Shown one piece after another: positions 54,112-62,712 of a DNA stretch of 64,000 nucleotides. The notes under the pieces were generated by a model. It had not been told where the DNA came from. It saw nothing but the letters and a program-made list of their open reading frames with translations, and did no database searches. Origin of the DNA: CBDCDJ01 sp965215355 (GTDB lineage: Bacteria; Deinococcota; Deinococci; Deinococcales; Trueperaceae); assembly GCA_965215355.1 (NCBI GenBank), contig CBDCDJ010000007.1:1178001-1242000 (forward strand), in the 5' to 3' direction. The translations under genes and the position numbers were made by a program. Position 1 is the stretch's first letter; each line of letters begins with the position of its first letter.

Positions 54112-54977
54112 CTAACAGCCCAACTGGAAATACTTTGTGTCTAACATCGTGCATTTTGGGACTTCATCGTTGGAGAAAGTGTCAAACTTATAGTCACCCA
54201 CGAGTGCCGACTGGCTGACACTCACAGAATCAGGGTTAGCCTGTATGACAAAACCCGTCGAGCCCACAAGAGTGACCTCGAGTTGATTGTCTAGGGTGTG
54301 TAAAACGTCACGAAGTGAGTTACTAAAGGTGTTATTTAAATCACCAGGTTCATCGTTTGTGACTCGTACACCGCTACGGGTATGGTCACAAACATAACCC
54401 CCATTTCCGTTACTCTGAGCAAAACGTACTCTCTATAGTAAGTGAGTGTACCGTCGAAACCTTCACAGCGCGTTTCGCAGACGTACACAATTTCATAGGT
54501 TGACGAGGATACCAAAAGATAAATCTGAGGGTCTGGTCTTTCCCAATCTGCAAACCACTGTTTGTACTTCCAAAAAACGCTCCCTTCTGGAGGCTCGTCA
54601 CTCCCCCTTCGCTCCCATTTAGTGCTGCAATCAAATTCATCTATTTTTCTATGAAAAGCCGCAGCGTGTTCGTTTTGGGTGATATTGAATGAAGTAAAGG
54701 CACTGCCCATGCAGCCCTTCGGGTTGTTGAACCCGGCAGAATAGATAGAGAATTTTGAGTTGAAAGGAGGGGATTCGTTAAGGAAGTCAGCGAGGCGGTA
54801 ATCTTCTTCACGAAAGGAAGAAGTTTCTGCAACTTCATAAACCATGTTCTGCTTGGGAGTAAAAGCCGAGTAAGGAAGGTAAATTGACCTGATACCGGCT
54901 TGCGTATCAGGCTTATCTGGTTGTGAGAAAACCAAGCCTGCCAAAAACATGAAGCAAACGAAAACAGTCAGTTTCAA
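54112..54977 (-). pseudogene. Secreted protein of unknown function, frameshifted
   Basis: The gene starts at TTG 54977 (AGGAG 7 bp upstream, overlapping the glmU stop) with signal peptide MKLTVFVCFMFLAGLVFSQ and reads well to about 54430 (...TYYREYVLL). There the frame runs on briefly to a TAA at 54336, while a second frame takes over with good coding content: QSNGNGGYVCDHTRSGVRV, then LEVTLVGSTGFVIQANPDSV, ending TAG at 54112. Joined, it would be about 287 residues with several Cys pairs. Either a real single-base frameshift or a sequencing error. The gene is much AT-richer than its neighbours. Family not recognised. Confidence 0.75.
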
Positions 54978-54987
54978 GCGAACACTC

Positions 54988-55956
54988 CTAGCCCGTGGAT
55001 AGCGTTTCACCGCGGCGCACACTGTGGGGCGCGACGCGCGCGCCCGCCTCGACCGTGCAGTCTTCCAAATGAGCGTAAGCGCCGACAAACGCACCCTCGC
55101 CAACGTGCGTCTCCCCTTTTAGAATCACGCCCGGCTCCAACACCACGTCCGGCCCCAAAAACACCGTGTCGTCGATGAAGGTCGTCTCGGGACTCGTCAT
55201 GGTGACACCTGCGGTGAGCCAGCGCTCGCGCGTTCGGTCGCGCAGAATGCGGTCGATGTGCGCCAAGTGGCGGCGGTCGTTGACGCCCAACACTTCGGTT
55301 TCGTCCGCGACCGTGAGGGTGTTCACGTCGTCGCCTGCTTGCAGGTACAAGCTCGGCAAGTCGGTGATGTAGTATTCGCCCGCGGCGTTGTCGCTCGACA
55401 GTTCCCCTGCCTTGTCGAACACGGTCGCGTCGAAGATGTACAGCCCTGGGTTGACCTCGCTGATGTGCTTCTCGTCGGGCGTGGCGTCTTTTTCCTCGAC
55501 GATTTTGAACACCTTGCCGCCCGCGTTGCGCACAATCCGGCCCAGGCCGGTCGGGTCGGCAACCTGGCAGGTCACGAGCGTCATGCCGCGCCGACCGCGC
55601 TGTTTGGCGACGAGGTCTTGGAGCGTCTCGGTTTTGATGAGCGGACCGTCGCCGTTCAGGACGAGCACGTCGCCGACGAAGTCTCGGAGCGCTTCTTCGG
55701 CCTGCAACAGCGCGTGGCCGGTGCCGAGCTGTTGTTCCTGGGTTACAAAAGTAGGGTCGTACGCCTGCATCCGCTCTTTCACGAGGTCGGAGCCGTGGCC
55801 CACCACCACCACCACGCGCTCCGGGTTCAGGGGCTGGACGGCGCGCAGGACGTGTTCTAACAACGGCCGACCCGCCGCCTCGTGGAGCATCTTGGGCGTT
55901 TTGGACTGCATGCGTGTGCCCATGCCCGCGGCAAGCACGACGACGGCTAGAGCCAC
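54988..55956 (-). CDS. glmU: UDP-GlcNAc pyrophosphorylase, GlmU lacking most of the acetyltransferase domain
   Basis: A 322-residue protein; full GlmU has about 456. The pyrophosphorylase domain is complete: VVLAAGMGTRMQSKTPKMLHEAAGRPLLEHV, EQQLGTGHAL, LVLNGDGPLI and NPGLYIFD with the metal and uridine contacts. The left-handed beta-helix begins (TFIDDTVFLGPDVVLEPGVILKG) but stops after about five rungs at RRGETLSTG, before the acetyl-CoA site and catalytic His of GlmU. So it can make UDP-GlcNAc from GlcNAc-1-phosphate but should not acetylate glucosamine-1-phosphate. It starts with GTG one base after the lgt stop, in one operon with lgt. Confidence 0.88.
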   Translation of the reverse strand: MALAVVVLAAGMGTRMQSKTPKMLHEAAGRPLLEHVLRAVQPLNPERVVVVVGHGSDLVKERMQAYDPTFVTQEQQLGTGHALLQAEEALRDFVGDVLVLNGDGPLIKTETLQDLVAKQRGRRGMTLVTCQVADPTGLGRIVRNAGGKVFKIVEEKDATPDEKHISEVNPGLYIFDATVFDKAGELSSDNAAGEYYITDLPSLYLQAGDDVNTLTVADETEVLGVNDRRHLAHIDRILRDRTRERWLTAGVTMTSPETTFIDDTVFLGPDVVLEPGVILKGETHVGEGAFVGAYAHLEDCTVEAGARVAPHSVRRGETLSTG

Positions 55957-55957
55957 C

Positions 55958-56875
55958 CTAGCGCCCCCTGGCTTTCATCGCCAGGCGCTCTTTTTTATCG
56001 GTGCGGTCGGGGTCCATCGTGAGAAGCATGTACAGCGACAACAGTACCAGGAGCACGCTGACGAGCTGCGTCAAGGTAAACAAGCCCACGCCGCCCTCGT
56101 TGTCTAAGTACACTTGCCAGGTGAGCGGGTTATCGCGGAAGGGCTCTTCCAACACGCTGCGCAGCACCGAGTACCACAGCACCATCTGCCAAAACGCGTA
56201 GCCCGGCGTCCGGCTGCGCCGCAGCGCCCAGACGGTGACAAAAAGAAGCAGCACGCCGACGACGACGCCGTAACCTTGCGTCAGGTGAACGCTGCAGGGC
56301 TGGCCGAGCGCGAACGGCTCGGCGCAGGCAGGCGGATAGTAGGCCCAGAGGTAGTCCCCGAACACGAAGCGCCCGAGCGCGCCCCAGGTCGGGGTGCCCG
56401 GCTCGGGCCAATTGAAGCCGATGGGCCAGTTCGTCAAACGCCCGGCCGTGTCGGTCCCGTTCATGATGTTGCCCAACCGCCCGCCGATGATGCCGAGACC
56501 CGCGACGGGCGTCATCACGTCCAAGTAGGCCCACATGTTGAGGTTGTGAAGGTGCGAGTAAAGCCAGGTCGCTAAGACGACGCCGATGACCCCGCCGTGG
56601 ATGCTGATGCCGCCCTGCCAGATGTACAGACTCGTCAAGGGGTCGCCGCCGGGCCCGAAAAAGGCGCTCGGACTCGTCAAAACGTAGACCAGCCGCGCCC
56701 CGACGATGCCCGCGACGACAAGCCACACCGCCATGTCGAGAAGCTTTTCGGGGTCGAGCCCGCGCTTAACGGCGAGCCGCGTCGCCCAAACCGAACCGAC
56801 GAGCACGCCGAGCGCGATAAACAGGCCGTACCAGCGCAACGCCAGCGGCCCGATTTGCAACATGATTGGGTCCAT
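55958..56875 (-). CDS. lgt: Prolipoprotein diacylglyceryl transferase
   Basis: A 305-residue inner-membrane enzyme that moves diacylglycerol from phosphatidylglycerol to the lipobox Cys of prolipoproteins, the first step for the lipoproteins encoded in this window. Seven helices; conserved HGGVIG segment (ISIHGGVIGVVLATW) with the essential His region, and the signature GGRLGNIMNG with the essential Arg and Asn. GGAGG lies before the ATG. First gene of an lgt-glmU unit with the frameshifted secreted gene behind. Confidence 0.96.
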   Translation of the reverse strand: MDPIMLQIGPLALRWYGLFIALGVLVGSVWATRLAVKRGLDPEKLLDMAVWLVVAGIVGARLVYVLTSPSAFFGPGGDPLTSLYIWQGGISIHGGVIGVVLATWLYSHLHNLNMWAYLDVMTPVAGLGIIGGRLGNIMNGTDTAGRLTNWPIGFNWPEPGTPTWGALGRFVFGDYLWAYYPPACAEPFALGQPCSVHLTQGYGVVVGVLLLFVTVWALRRSRTPGYAFWQMVLWYSVLRSVLEEPFRDNPLTWQVYLDNEGGVGLFTLTQLVSVLLVLLSLYMLLTMDPDRTDKKERLAMKARGR

Positions 56876-57051
56876 ACACCCTCCAAAGATTCAGGTTTGG
56901 CGGTCGGTCCTGTCACTGGTCAGTCAGCCCGACAAAGCGCCCCACCACAAAGCATCCCAGTATAAAGCACCGCAAGTATAGCGCGGACGCTCGAGCGGAA
57001 AAAGTCGCTTTTTCGACTCGAGCCTGGTGGGTAACTGGCGGGTAAAACGCT

Positions 57052-57531
57052 TCAGACGAGTCGCGGGAACACCACAAAAACGATGGCGACGACGATGAAT
57101 GTTTGCGTCACCATGCCGCCGAGCGTGCCGACGAACACGCCGAACCCGGCGCGCAACGCTTCCCGGGGCGCGCGGCCGCTCAAAAGTTCGCCGCCCACCG
57201 CGCCCGCCAGCGCGCCTATCAAAAAGCCGAAAGGCGGCAACAAAAACAGGCCCAGCAGCGCCCCGACGACGCTGCCCCACACGCCCGCACGGCTCGCCCC
57301 GAAGCGCCGCGCGCCGATTAAGCCCGCGACGTAGTCAACGAGCAGTGCCAGCAGCGTCAGCCCCGCGACGACCAGGAGCGGCGTCACGCCCAGAGCGTCG
57401 AAACCCGTCAGCCACGCCGCCAGCAACGCCCCCACCGCGGCAAGCGGCACGCCCGGCAGAACGGGCAAAAAGATGCCCACGACGGCGGCCCCTGTGAACA
57501 AACAGAAAACGACGACGGCTAGAACGTCCAC
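57052..57531 (-). CDS. DUF456-like membrane protein
   Basis: A 159-residue protein with four or five hydrophobic helices and the pattern of DUF456: FLPVLPGVPLAAVGALLAAWLTG in the first half and a glycine-rich GSVVGALLGLFLLPPFGFLIGALAGAVGGEL in the second, ending in a hydrophobic tail. Function of the family is unknown. GTG 57531 is chosen because GAGGG lies 5 bp upstream; it starts 7 bp after the pgk stop and is cotranscribed with it. Confidence 0.82.
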   Translation of the reverse strand: MDVLAVVVFCLFTGAAVVGIFLPVLPGVPLAAVGALLAAWLTGFDALGVTPLLVVAGLTLLALLVDYVAGLIGARRFGASRAGVWGSVVGALLGLFLLPPFGFLIGALAGAVGGELLSGRAPREALRAGFGVFVGTLGGMVTQTFIVVAIVFVVFPRLV

Positions 57532-57538
57532 CGAACCC

Positions 57539-58714
57539 TCACGCGCCGAGCGCTGCGACGCCGGGTAGCGCACGCCCCTCGAGAAACTCCAGCGAGGCCC
57601 CGCCCCCGGTCGAGACGTGGTCGACGCGCTCCGCCACCCCGACCGCGTTCAGCGCCGCCACCGAGTCGCCGCCGCCGACGACCGTAAAGCCGTCCAGAGC
57701 GGCCACCGTTTCGGCCACGGCGCGCGTGCCCGCGTCGAAAGGCGCGACCTCGAACACGCCCATCGGCCCGTTCCAGAGCACGGTTTTGGCGTCTTCGAGC
57801 GCGGCCTGATAGGCCGCTCGAGCCTTCGGTCCGATGTCCAGACCCATCAAGCCGTCGGGGATGTCGTCGGACGGGTGAATTTCCGTCGCGATACCTTCTT
57901 CAATCTCACCTGCGCAGACCGAATCTTCGGGAAGGTGGAGTTTGACGTTCCGGCGCTCGGCCCGCTCGAGCAGGTCTCGAGCCAGCTCCAGCTTGTCGTC
58001 CTCGACGAGCGACTTGCCAGTCTCTCCACCTTGCGCCTTGAAAAAGGTGTACGCCATCGCCCCGCCGACAAGAATCTCGTCGGCGAGGCCGAGCAAGTTC
58101 TCGATCACGCCGATTTTGTCCGAGACCTTCGCGCCGCCCAAGACGACCTTGAAGGGTTTTTCGGGCTTATCGAGGAGTTTGGACAAGGTGCTGATTTCTT
58201 TCTCGAGCAAGCGTCCCGCCGCGCTCGGCAGCAGTTTGGCGACGCCCTCGGTCGAGGCGTGTGCGCGGTGCGCCGCGCCGAAGGCGTCGTTGACGTACAG
58301 GTCGGCGTAGGCGGCGAGCTTGCGCGCCATTTCGGGGTCGTTTTTGGTCTCGCGGGCGTCGAAGCGGGTGTTCTCGAGCAGCGTCACGCTGCCCGCGGGC
58401 GCGGCTTGAACGAACCGCTCTTGCTCGGCGGAAACCGGGCCGTCGGTTGCTAGGTAGCGCACCTCCCGGCCCAAAAGCTCGCCTAAACGCGCGGCGACCG
58501 GCCCTAAACGCTCATTCTCGTCCACCCCTTTGGGCCTTCCTAAGTGACTCGTCAAAATCAGGGTCGCGCCTTTGCCGAGCAAAGCCCGAAGCGTCGGCAG
58601 CGCCGCCCGGATGCGGGTGTCGTCGGTGACCTCACCCGCCCTGACGGGCACGTTGAAGTCGACGCGGACGAGCACGCGCTTGTCGTTTACCTCGAGGTTG
58701 TCTATCGTCTTCAC
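57539..58714 (-). CDS. pgk: Phosphoglycerate kinase
   Basis: A 391-residue monomeric glycolytic kinase, interconverting 1,3-bisphosphoglycerate and ADP with 3-phosphoglycerate and ATP. The signature RVLVRVDFNVPV is near the N-terminus, SHLGRPKG and LLENTRFDARETKNDPE follow, then FGAAHRAHASTEGVA, LGGAKVSDKIGVIENLL and the nucleotide-side GGGDSVAAL and HVSTGGGASLEFLEG. GTG 58714 has GGAGG 5 bp upstream and gives the usual length; the frame stays open upstream without meaning. gap is not adjacent. Confidence 0.97.
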   Translation of the reverse strand: MKTIDNLEVNDKRVLVRVDFNVPVRAGEVTDDTRIRAALPTLRALLGKGATLILTSHLGRPKGVDENERLGPVAARLGELLGREVRYLATDGPVSAEQERFVQAAPAGSVTLLENTRFDARETKNDPEMARKLAAYADLYVNDAFGAAHRAHASTEGVAKLLPSAAGRLLEKEISTLSKLLDKPEKPFKVVLGGAKVSDKIGVIENLLGLADEILVGGAMAYTFFKAQGGETGKSLVEDDKLELARDLLERAERRNVKLHLPEDSVCAGEIEEGIATEIHPSDDIPDGLMGLDIGPKARAAYQAALEDAKTVLWNGPMGVFEVAPFDAGTRAVAETVAALDGFTVVGGGDSVAALNAVGVAERVDHVSTGGGASLEFLEGRALPGVAALGA

Positions 58715-59239
58715 AGGGTCCTCCCGATGATGAAGCCTAGCGGACGTTTTGCGACGCCCCTTCGAAGCCGCTGACCGGTACGCGTGCCAGAGGCCACCTA
58801 AGGATAAGGCGTGCGGCCGCGTCACCGCTACGGTAGAGGACATTCCCGCAGCAATTCCAAATTTAACAAACCCTCTCTCAAACAGCGTTGAGCAGGTTAA
58901 AGCTTATCAGCACAGCAGCTAATTCCCCTCTACTTTGCTCAGAAGAGGGCTAAATATCTGGCGGGACGCTTCTAAAAAGTTGCTAAGGGAGCTTAGTTCA
59001 CCAGAAACTGAAGGGTTATTCTCCGAAACAGCCTCTGTAGCTGCTCGATTGCTCGTCGCCTATCTCTTGAGAGTACCGTTCAGCACGTCATTGAAATCGA
59101 ATTTGGTTAAATTTGGAACTGCTGACATTCCCGCCTCGAGCTTGGCACGCTTGGACGGGTCGCAACGAGGTCGCTGCGACGAACCCTGCAGCACCTTGAA
59201 ACCTTGCCACGTTTTAGAGACCCGCGCGCCGTTCGGGTG
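58715..59239. other. Intergenic region between pgk and the C45 gene
   Basis: No gene supported. A plus-strand open frame of 111 codons (58935-59270) has no ribosome-binding site and no recognised content. Bases 58840-59110 are AT-richer than average. Confidence 0.4.
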
Positions 59240-59245
59240 TACACT
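59240..59245 (+). promoter_or_regulatory. -10 box TACACT upstream of the C45 gene
   Basis: TACACT ends 7 bp before ATG 59253, the start of a five-codon leader that overlaps the real gene start. Confidence 0.45.
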
Positions 59246-59252
59246 GTTTGGT

Positions 59253-59270
59253 ATGAACGGATTGGTATGA
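59253..59270 (+). CDS. Five-codon leader peptide MNGLV
   Basis: ATG 59253 to TGA 59270, whose last bases overlap ATG 59267 as ATGA. It arose from a tandem duplication of GGTATGAACGGA. Expression is inferred only from its position behind the -10 box. Confidence 0.35.
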   Translation: MNGLV

Positions 59271-60361
59271 ACGGACAGAAGATTCGCGTGCTCGAGCTTG
59301 CCGGTTCACCTTACACTATGGGCCACACCCACGGGCGGCGCTTTGCTGGAGACATCCGCCACTTCGCCGAGGAGCGCGTGCGCTTGAGCGGCGACGCGCG
59401 CTGGGTAGGACGCGACTTCGCAGCCGACGAAGTCCTGGCGATTGCCGAGGCCTGTCTGGACGAGCACGAGCGCTACGCGCCCCACTTGGTCGAAGAATTG
59501 CGCGGCATGGCCGACGCGACCCAGCTCACCCTGGCCGAACTCATCGTCGTGAACGGCTTTACCGACTTTGTCGACACGGTTTACAACGCGGCGAACCTGC
59601 GCGTGCCGGTTGCAGCCCACGCGGGCGCGGACAACTGCACGGCGTTTTTGGTGCCGAACGACAAGGCCGAGGGGGGCCGAGGTTTTTACGGCCAAACCTG
59701 GGACATGCACGACACCGCCACCGAGCACGTGATTCTGTTGCGGGGCAAGCCTGAAAACAAGCCCGAGTTTTTGGCCTTCACGACGGTCGGTTGCGTCGGC
59801 ATGATCGGCATGAACAGCGCCGGGGTCGCCATCGGCATCAACAACTTGTCCGCGACCGACGGGCAAATCGGCGTGACCTGGCCGTTCGTGGTGCGTAAAG
59901 CCTTGGAGCAACAAAGCGCGGACGACGCCCTCACCTGCATCACCTCGGCCAAACTCGCGGGCGCGCACAACTACATGCTGATGGACGCCTCGGGCAAGGG
60001 TTACAACGTCGAGGCGACGCCGAGCCAGAACGAGGTGACACCGCTGAGCGAAACACCCGTCGTCCACACCAACCACTGTCTCGTCGACCACACGCGCGGC
60101 GTCGAGCGCGAACGCGAAGAGGCGTCGCAAAAAAGTTCCGAAGCGCGCATGAAGCGGGGCTACGGGTTGCTCGAGCACCACGGCGTCACCGCAAACGACC
60201 TGCAAGCCTTAACTCGAGACCCGGAGAGCATCTGCGTCACCTCCAAACCGCCGCGCCACGTCGAGACCTGCGGCGCGGCCATCATGCGCCCCGCGACAGG
60301 CGACTTTTGGGCGGTCTGGGGCCTACCGAGCGAGAACGAGTACGAGCACTTCGAGCTTTGA
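59267..60361 (+). CDS. C45-family acyltransferase/hydrolase (penicillin acyltransferase like)
   Basis: A 364-residue Ntn-hydrolase of the isopenicillin-N acyltransferase family. These are made as precursors that cut themselves before a Cys, which becomes the catalytic N-terminal residue; here Cys124 in GADNCTAFLVP. Conserved context includes YTMGHTHGRRFAG near the start, GFYGQTWDMHDT, TVGCVGMIGMNSAGVAIGINNL and VVHTNHCLVD. Substrates are amides or acyl-amino acids; unknown here. The stop overlaps the start of the LysE gene (TTGA), so the two are coupled, perhaps hydrolysis followed by export of an amino acid. Confidence 0.88.
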   Translation: MNGQKIRVLELAGSPYTMGHTHGRRFAGDIRHFAEERVRLSGDARWVGRDFAADEVLAIAEACLDEHERYAPHLVEELRGMADATQLTLAELIVVNGFTDFVDTVYNAANLRVPVAAHAGADNCTAFLVPNDKAEGGRGFYGQTWDMHDTATEHVILLRGKPENKPEFLAFTTVGCVGMIGMNSAGVAIGINNLSATDGQIGVTWPFVVRKALEQQSADDALTCITSAKLAGAHNYMLMDASGKGYNVEATPSQNEVTPLSETPVVHTNHCLVDHTRGVEREREEASQKSSEARMKRGYGLLEHHGVTANDLQALTRDPESICVTSKPPRHVETCGAAIMRPATGDFWAVWGLPSENEYEHFEL

Positions 60362-61002
60362 TACTCCCCGACTTTCACACGGTTTTGCTGTTCGCGGTCG
60401 CCGCCGCCGCACTCGTCTCGGCACCGGGACCGGCGACGCTCTACATCGTCACGCGCAGTTTGGACGGCGGGCGACGGGCGGGCATGGCCTCGGTACTCGG
60501 CATCAACACGGGCGCGCTGGTTCACATCGGCGCGGCGGCGCTCGGGCTTTCGGCGCTGCTCGCCTCGTCCGCGCTGGCCTTCAACGCGGTGAAGTACGCG
60601 GGCGCGGCGTATCTCGTTTACTTAGGCATTCGGAAACTGTTCAGCAAAGAGCGTTTAAGCCTCGAGGGTCAAGTTGAGCCTCAGACCCTCGCGCGCACGT
60701 TTTACCAGGGCATCGTCGTCAACGTCCTCAACCCCAAGGCCGCGCTGTTCTTTTTCGCGTTTTTGCCGCAGTTTGTAGACGTGAACGCGCCCGGTGCCGC
60801 GCTGCAAATCCTGTTTTTGGGCGCGGTTTTCATCACCATCGCCTTTATCGGCGATACCACCTACGCGCTGCTGGCAGGTGGCGTGAGAGGGTTGTTGAAA
60901 CGCAGTAAAACGTTTTCAAGAACTCAGAAGTACGTGACCGGCGGCGTCTACATCGCGCTCGGTATGAGCGCGGCCTTGGCGGGCTCGAGCAAGCTCAAAT
61001 AG
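60358..61002 (+). CDS. LysE/RhtB-family exporter
   Basis: A 214-residue membrane protein with six helices, family opening FAVAAAALVSAPGPATLYIVTRSL (the conserved PGP), KYAGAAYLVYLGIRKL and the central GIVVNVLNPKAALFFFAFLPQFV. The family exports basic or neutral amino acids and related amines. TTG 60358 overlaps the stop of the acyltransferase gene; a longer frame exists upstream, but it only reads through that gene. Partnership with the C45 enzyme suggests export of the amino acid released, an inference. Confidence 0.9.
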   Translation: MILPDFHTVLLFAVAAAALVSAPGPATLYIVTRSLDGGRRAGMASVLGINTGALVHIGAAALGLSALLASSALAFNAVKYAGAAYLVYLGIRKLFSKERLSLEGQVEPQTLARTFYQGIVVNVLNPKAALFFFAFLPQFVDVNAPGAALQILFLGAVFITIAFIGDTTYALLAGGVRGLLKRSKTFSRTQKYVTGGVYIALGMSAALAGSSKLK

Positions 61003-61014
61003 GAGCGTATCTGC

Positions 61015-61020
61015 TACATT
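61015..61020 (+). promoter_or_regulatory. -10 box TACATT for the Uma2 gene
   Basis: TACATT ends 5 bp before ATG 61026. Confidence 0.45.
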
Positions 61021-61025
61021 GAGAC

Positions 61026-61607
61026 ATGGCTCTACCAATCCACACCATGACAGAGGTGCAACCTTCCCGTCGCCGCTTCACCGTAGCTGACTTTCACACC
61101 ATGCTAGAAGCGGGCGTGTTCACCGAGGACGACCGGCTCGAGCTTGTCGACGGAGAGGTTGTTGAGATGTCACCCATTGGACGAGGACACGCAGCTTGCG
61201 TAAGAAACCTCCTTAACTTGTTTGCAGGAAACTTGCCAAAAAGTGTCCTGCTCGACGCGCAAAACCCGCTCAGGCTCAGTGACGAGAGAGAGTTCTACCC
61301 GGACGTTTTGCTGTTGAACCGTTCTCAAAACATAAAAGCCGGAAACATTCCCGAATCCGGTGATGTGTTGCTCGCCGTCGAAGTTTCCGACTCGACTTTG
61401 CTTTCCGACCGCACCGTCAAACTGCCCCGCTACGCCGAGGCCGGGGTTGCCGAGGTATGGATTGTAGACTTGAACGCCGAACGGGTTCTGGTTCACCGCG
61501 ACCCGCTGGACGGGGTTTATGGGCGAGTTGAAGAGGTTAAGAAGGGCAGTAGGCTGAGTGTTGCGGCTTTGGGCGGCCTCGAGCTGGACCTTGCCGATAT
61601 TTTGTAA
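61026..61607 (+). CDS. Uma2-family (DUF820) putative endonuclease
   Basis: A 193-residue protein with the PD-(D/E)xK-like core of Uma2/DUF820: RLELVDGEVVEMSP, then EFYPDVLLLNR, LLAVEVSDSTLLSDRTVKLPRYAEAGVAEVWIVDL. The Asp of YPDV and the ExS/K motif are in place. The family is abundant in Deinococcota and cyanobacteria, often in many copies, with no settled function. Confidence 0.9.
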   Translation: MALPIHTMTEVQPSRRRFTVADFHTMLEAGVFTEDDRLELVDGEVVEMSPIGRGHAACVRNLLNLFAGNLPKSVLLDAQNPLRLSDEREFYPDVLLLNRSQNIKAGNIPESGDVLLAVEVSDSTLLSDRTVKLPRYAEAGVAEVWIVDLNAERVLVHRDPLDGVYGRVEEVKKGSRLSVAALGGLELDLADIL

Positions 61608-61625
61608 ATGATGGACCCTTTATAA

Positions 61626-62255
61626 ATGATAAATCTCGTCACGCTCGAGCCCAGGTACGCCCCGGCCCTCGAGCAACTCCAAATCGCCTGCTTCCCCACC
61701 CTCGCCGCCCACGAACTCATGCGTAAGGAGCACTTTTTAACTCATGCCCATCTTTTCCCCGAGGGCAGCTTCGTCGCGCTCGACGGAGACAGGGTCGTCG
61801 GCCTCGGCTCGGGCTTTTTTATCGACTTCGACTTTAGCGACACCCACCACACCTTTAAGGACATCATCGCGGCGGGCTACTACACGAACCACGACCCCGC
61901 AGGCGCGTGGTACTACGGCGCGGACATCAGCGTGCATCCGGACTACCGGGGGCGCGGCGTCGGCAAGCTGCTGTACGAGGCGCGGAAAAGTTTGGTCAAG
62001 CGCAGCAACCGCCGCGGCATCGTCGCGGGCGGCGTGTTGCCGGGATATACCGAGCACAAAGGCGAGCTGACGGTTACAGAGTACGTCGACAAGGTCGTCG
62101 CGGGCGAGCTGTTCGACGCCACGCTCAGTTTTCAGCTCAAGAACGGCTTTACGGTTCGGGGGTTGCTCGAGAACTACCTGGAAGACGAGGCGTCCGACAA
62201 CTGGGCGACTTTAATCGTATGGGACAATCCTGATTACGACGCTCAAGCTGCTTGA
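61626..62255 (+). CDS. GNAT-family N-acetyltransferase
   Basis: A 209-residue acetyltransferase. The CoA-binding motif is ISVHPDYRGRGVGKLLYEARKSLV, preceded by the strand GAWYYGADISV, and the acceptor part contains DFDFSDTHHTFKDIIAAGYYTNHDP. It starts 18 bp after the Uma2 stop and may be cotranscribed. The final 13 bp overlap the convergent J-domain gene. Substrate unknown. Confidence 0.88.
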   Translation: MINLVTLEPRYAPALEQLQIACFPTLAAHELMRKEHFLTHAHLFPEGSFVALDGDRVVGLGSGFFIDFDFSDTHHTFKDIIAAGYYTNHDPAGAWYYGADISVHPDYRGRGVGKLLYEARKSLVKRSNRRGIVAGGVLPGYTEHKGELTVTEYVDKVVAGELFDATLSFQLKNGFTVRGLLENYLEDEASDNWATLIVWDNPDYDAQAA

Positions 62256-62587
62256 GTCTCGAGATGCCTGACCAACCCCGAGTAAGCCTCGTTTATTTTT
62301 TTGACGAGTTCGGTCGCCGCCGCGCGCCGCTCGGCGTCTTGAAACTTGTCGGGGTGGTACTTTTTCATCAGCCGCTTGTAGGCCGCCCGCACTTCGGGCA
62401 AATCGGCACCGTAGGGCAGCTCGAGGACGATGTAGTGTTTGGCAAGGACGGGGTTTTTGCCGTCGTAGTTGTCCTTGACTTCTTGCCAGAAGTCTTCTTG
62501 AAAAAAAGGATGTCTCACCTCGAAGCGGCCGAGGCGGTGGTTGACCTCGCTGCGCAGGATGCGCCAGAGGCGGTTGGGAATGCTCAC
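62243..62587 (-). CDS. J-domain protein with C-terminal J domain
   Basis: A 114-residue protein. The N-terminal 50 residues are basic and aromatic (RLWRILRSEVNHRLGRFEV), and the C-terminal 62 form a J domain with helix II RAAYKRLMKKYHPDKFQD carrying the HPD motif. J domains stimulate the ATPase of DnaK-type chaperones; here the J domain is at the end rather than the start of the protein, as in specialised co-chaperones. GTG 62587 is supported by a TAAACT box 6 bp upstream. Confidence 0.85.
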   Translation of the reverse strand: MSIPNRLWRILRSEVNHRLGRFEVRHPFFQEDFWQEVKDNYDGKNPVLAKHYIVLELPYGADLPEVRAAYKRLMKKYHPDKFQDAERRAAATELVKKINEAYSGLVRHLETQAA

Positions 62588-62593
62588 GCAACC

Positions 62594-62599
62594 AGTTTA
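62594..62599 (-). promoter_or_regulatory. -10 box TAAACT for the J-domain gene
   Basis: TAAACT ends 6 bp before GTG 62587. Confidence 0.45.
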
Positions 62600-62688
62600 C
62601 AAGATGGGGTTTGGCGTGTCTTGCGAAAAAAGTTGGAGTACCGGGCAAAGGGCACGAGTAATGATTCACTCGAGAGTTCTAAATTCGC

Positions 62689-62712
62689 AACAACCTGTTG
62701 CAACAGGTTGTT
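62689..62712. other. 24-bp perfect palindrome at the potC stop
   Basis: AACAACCTGTTG followed directly by its reverse complement, overlapping the last base pairs of the potC stop codon. As RNA it forms a 9-bp stem with a 6-base loop; as DNA it could bind a dimeric regulator. No T-run. Confidence 0.65.

Noticed and set aside
58935..59270. A 111-codon plus-strand open frame before the C45 gene
   Set aside because: No ribosome-binding site, no recognisable content, and it ends through the MNGLV leader frame by chance.
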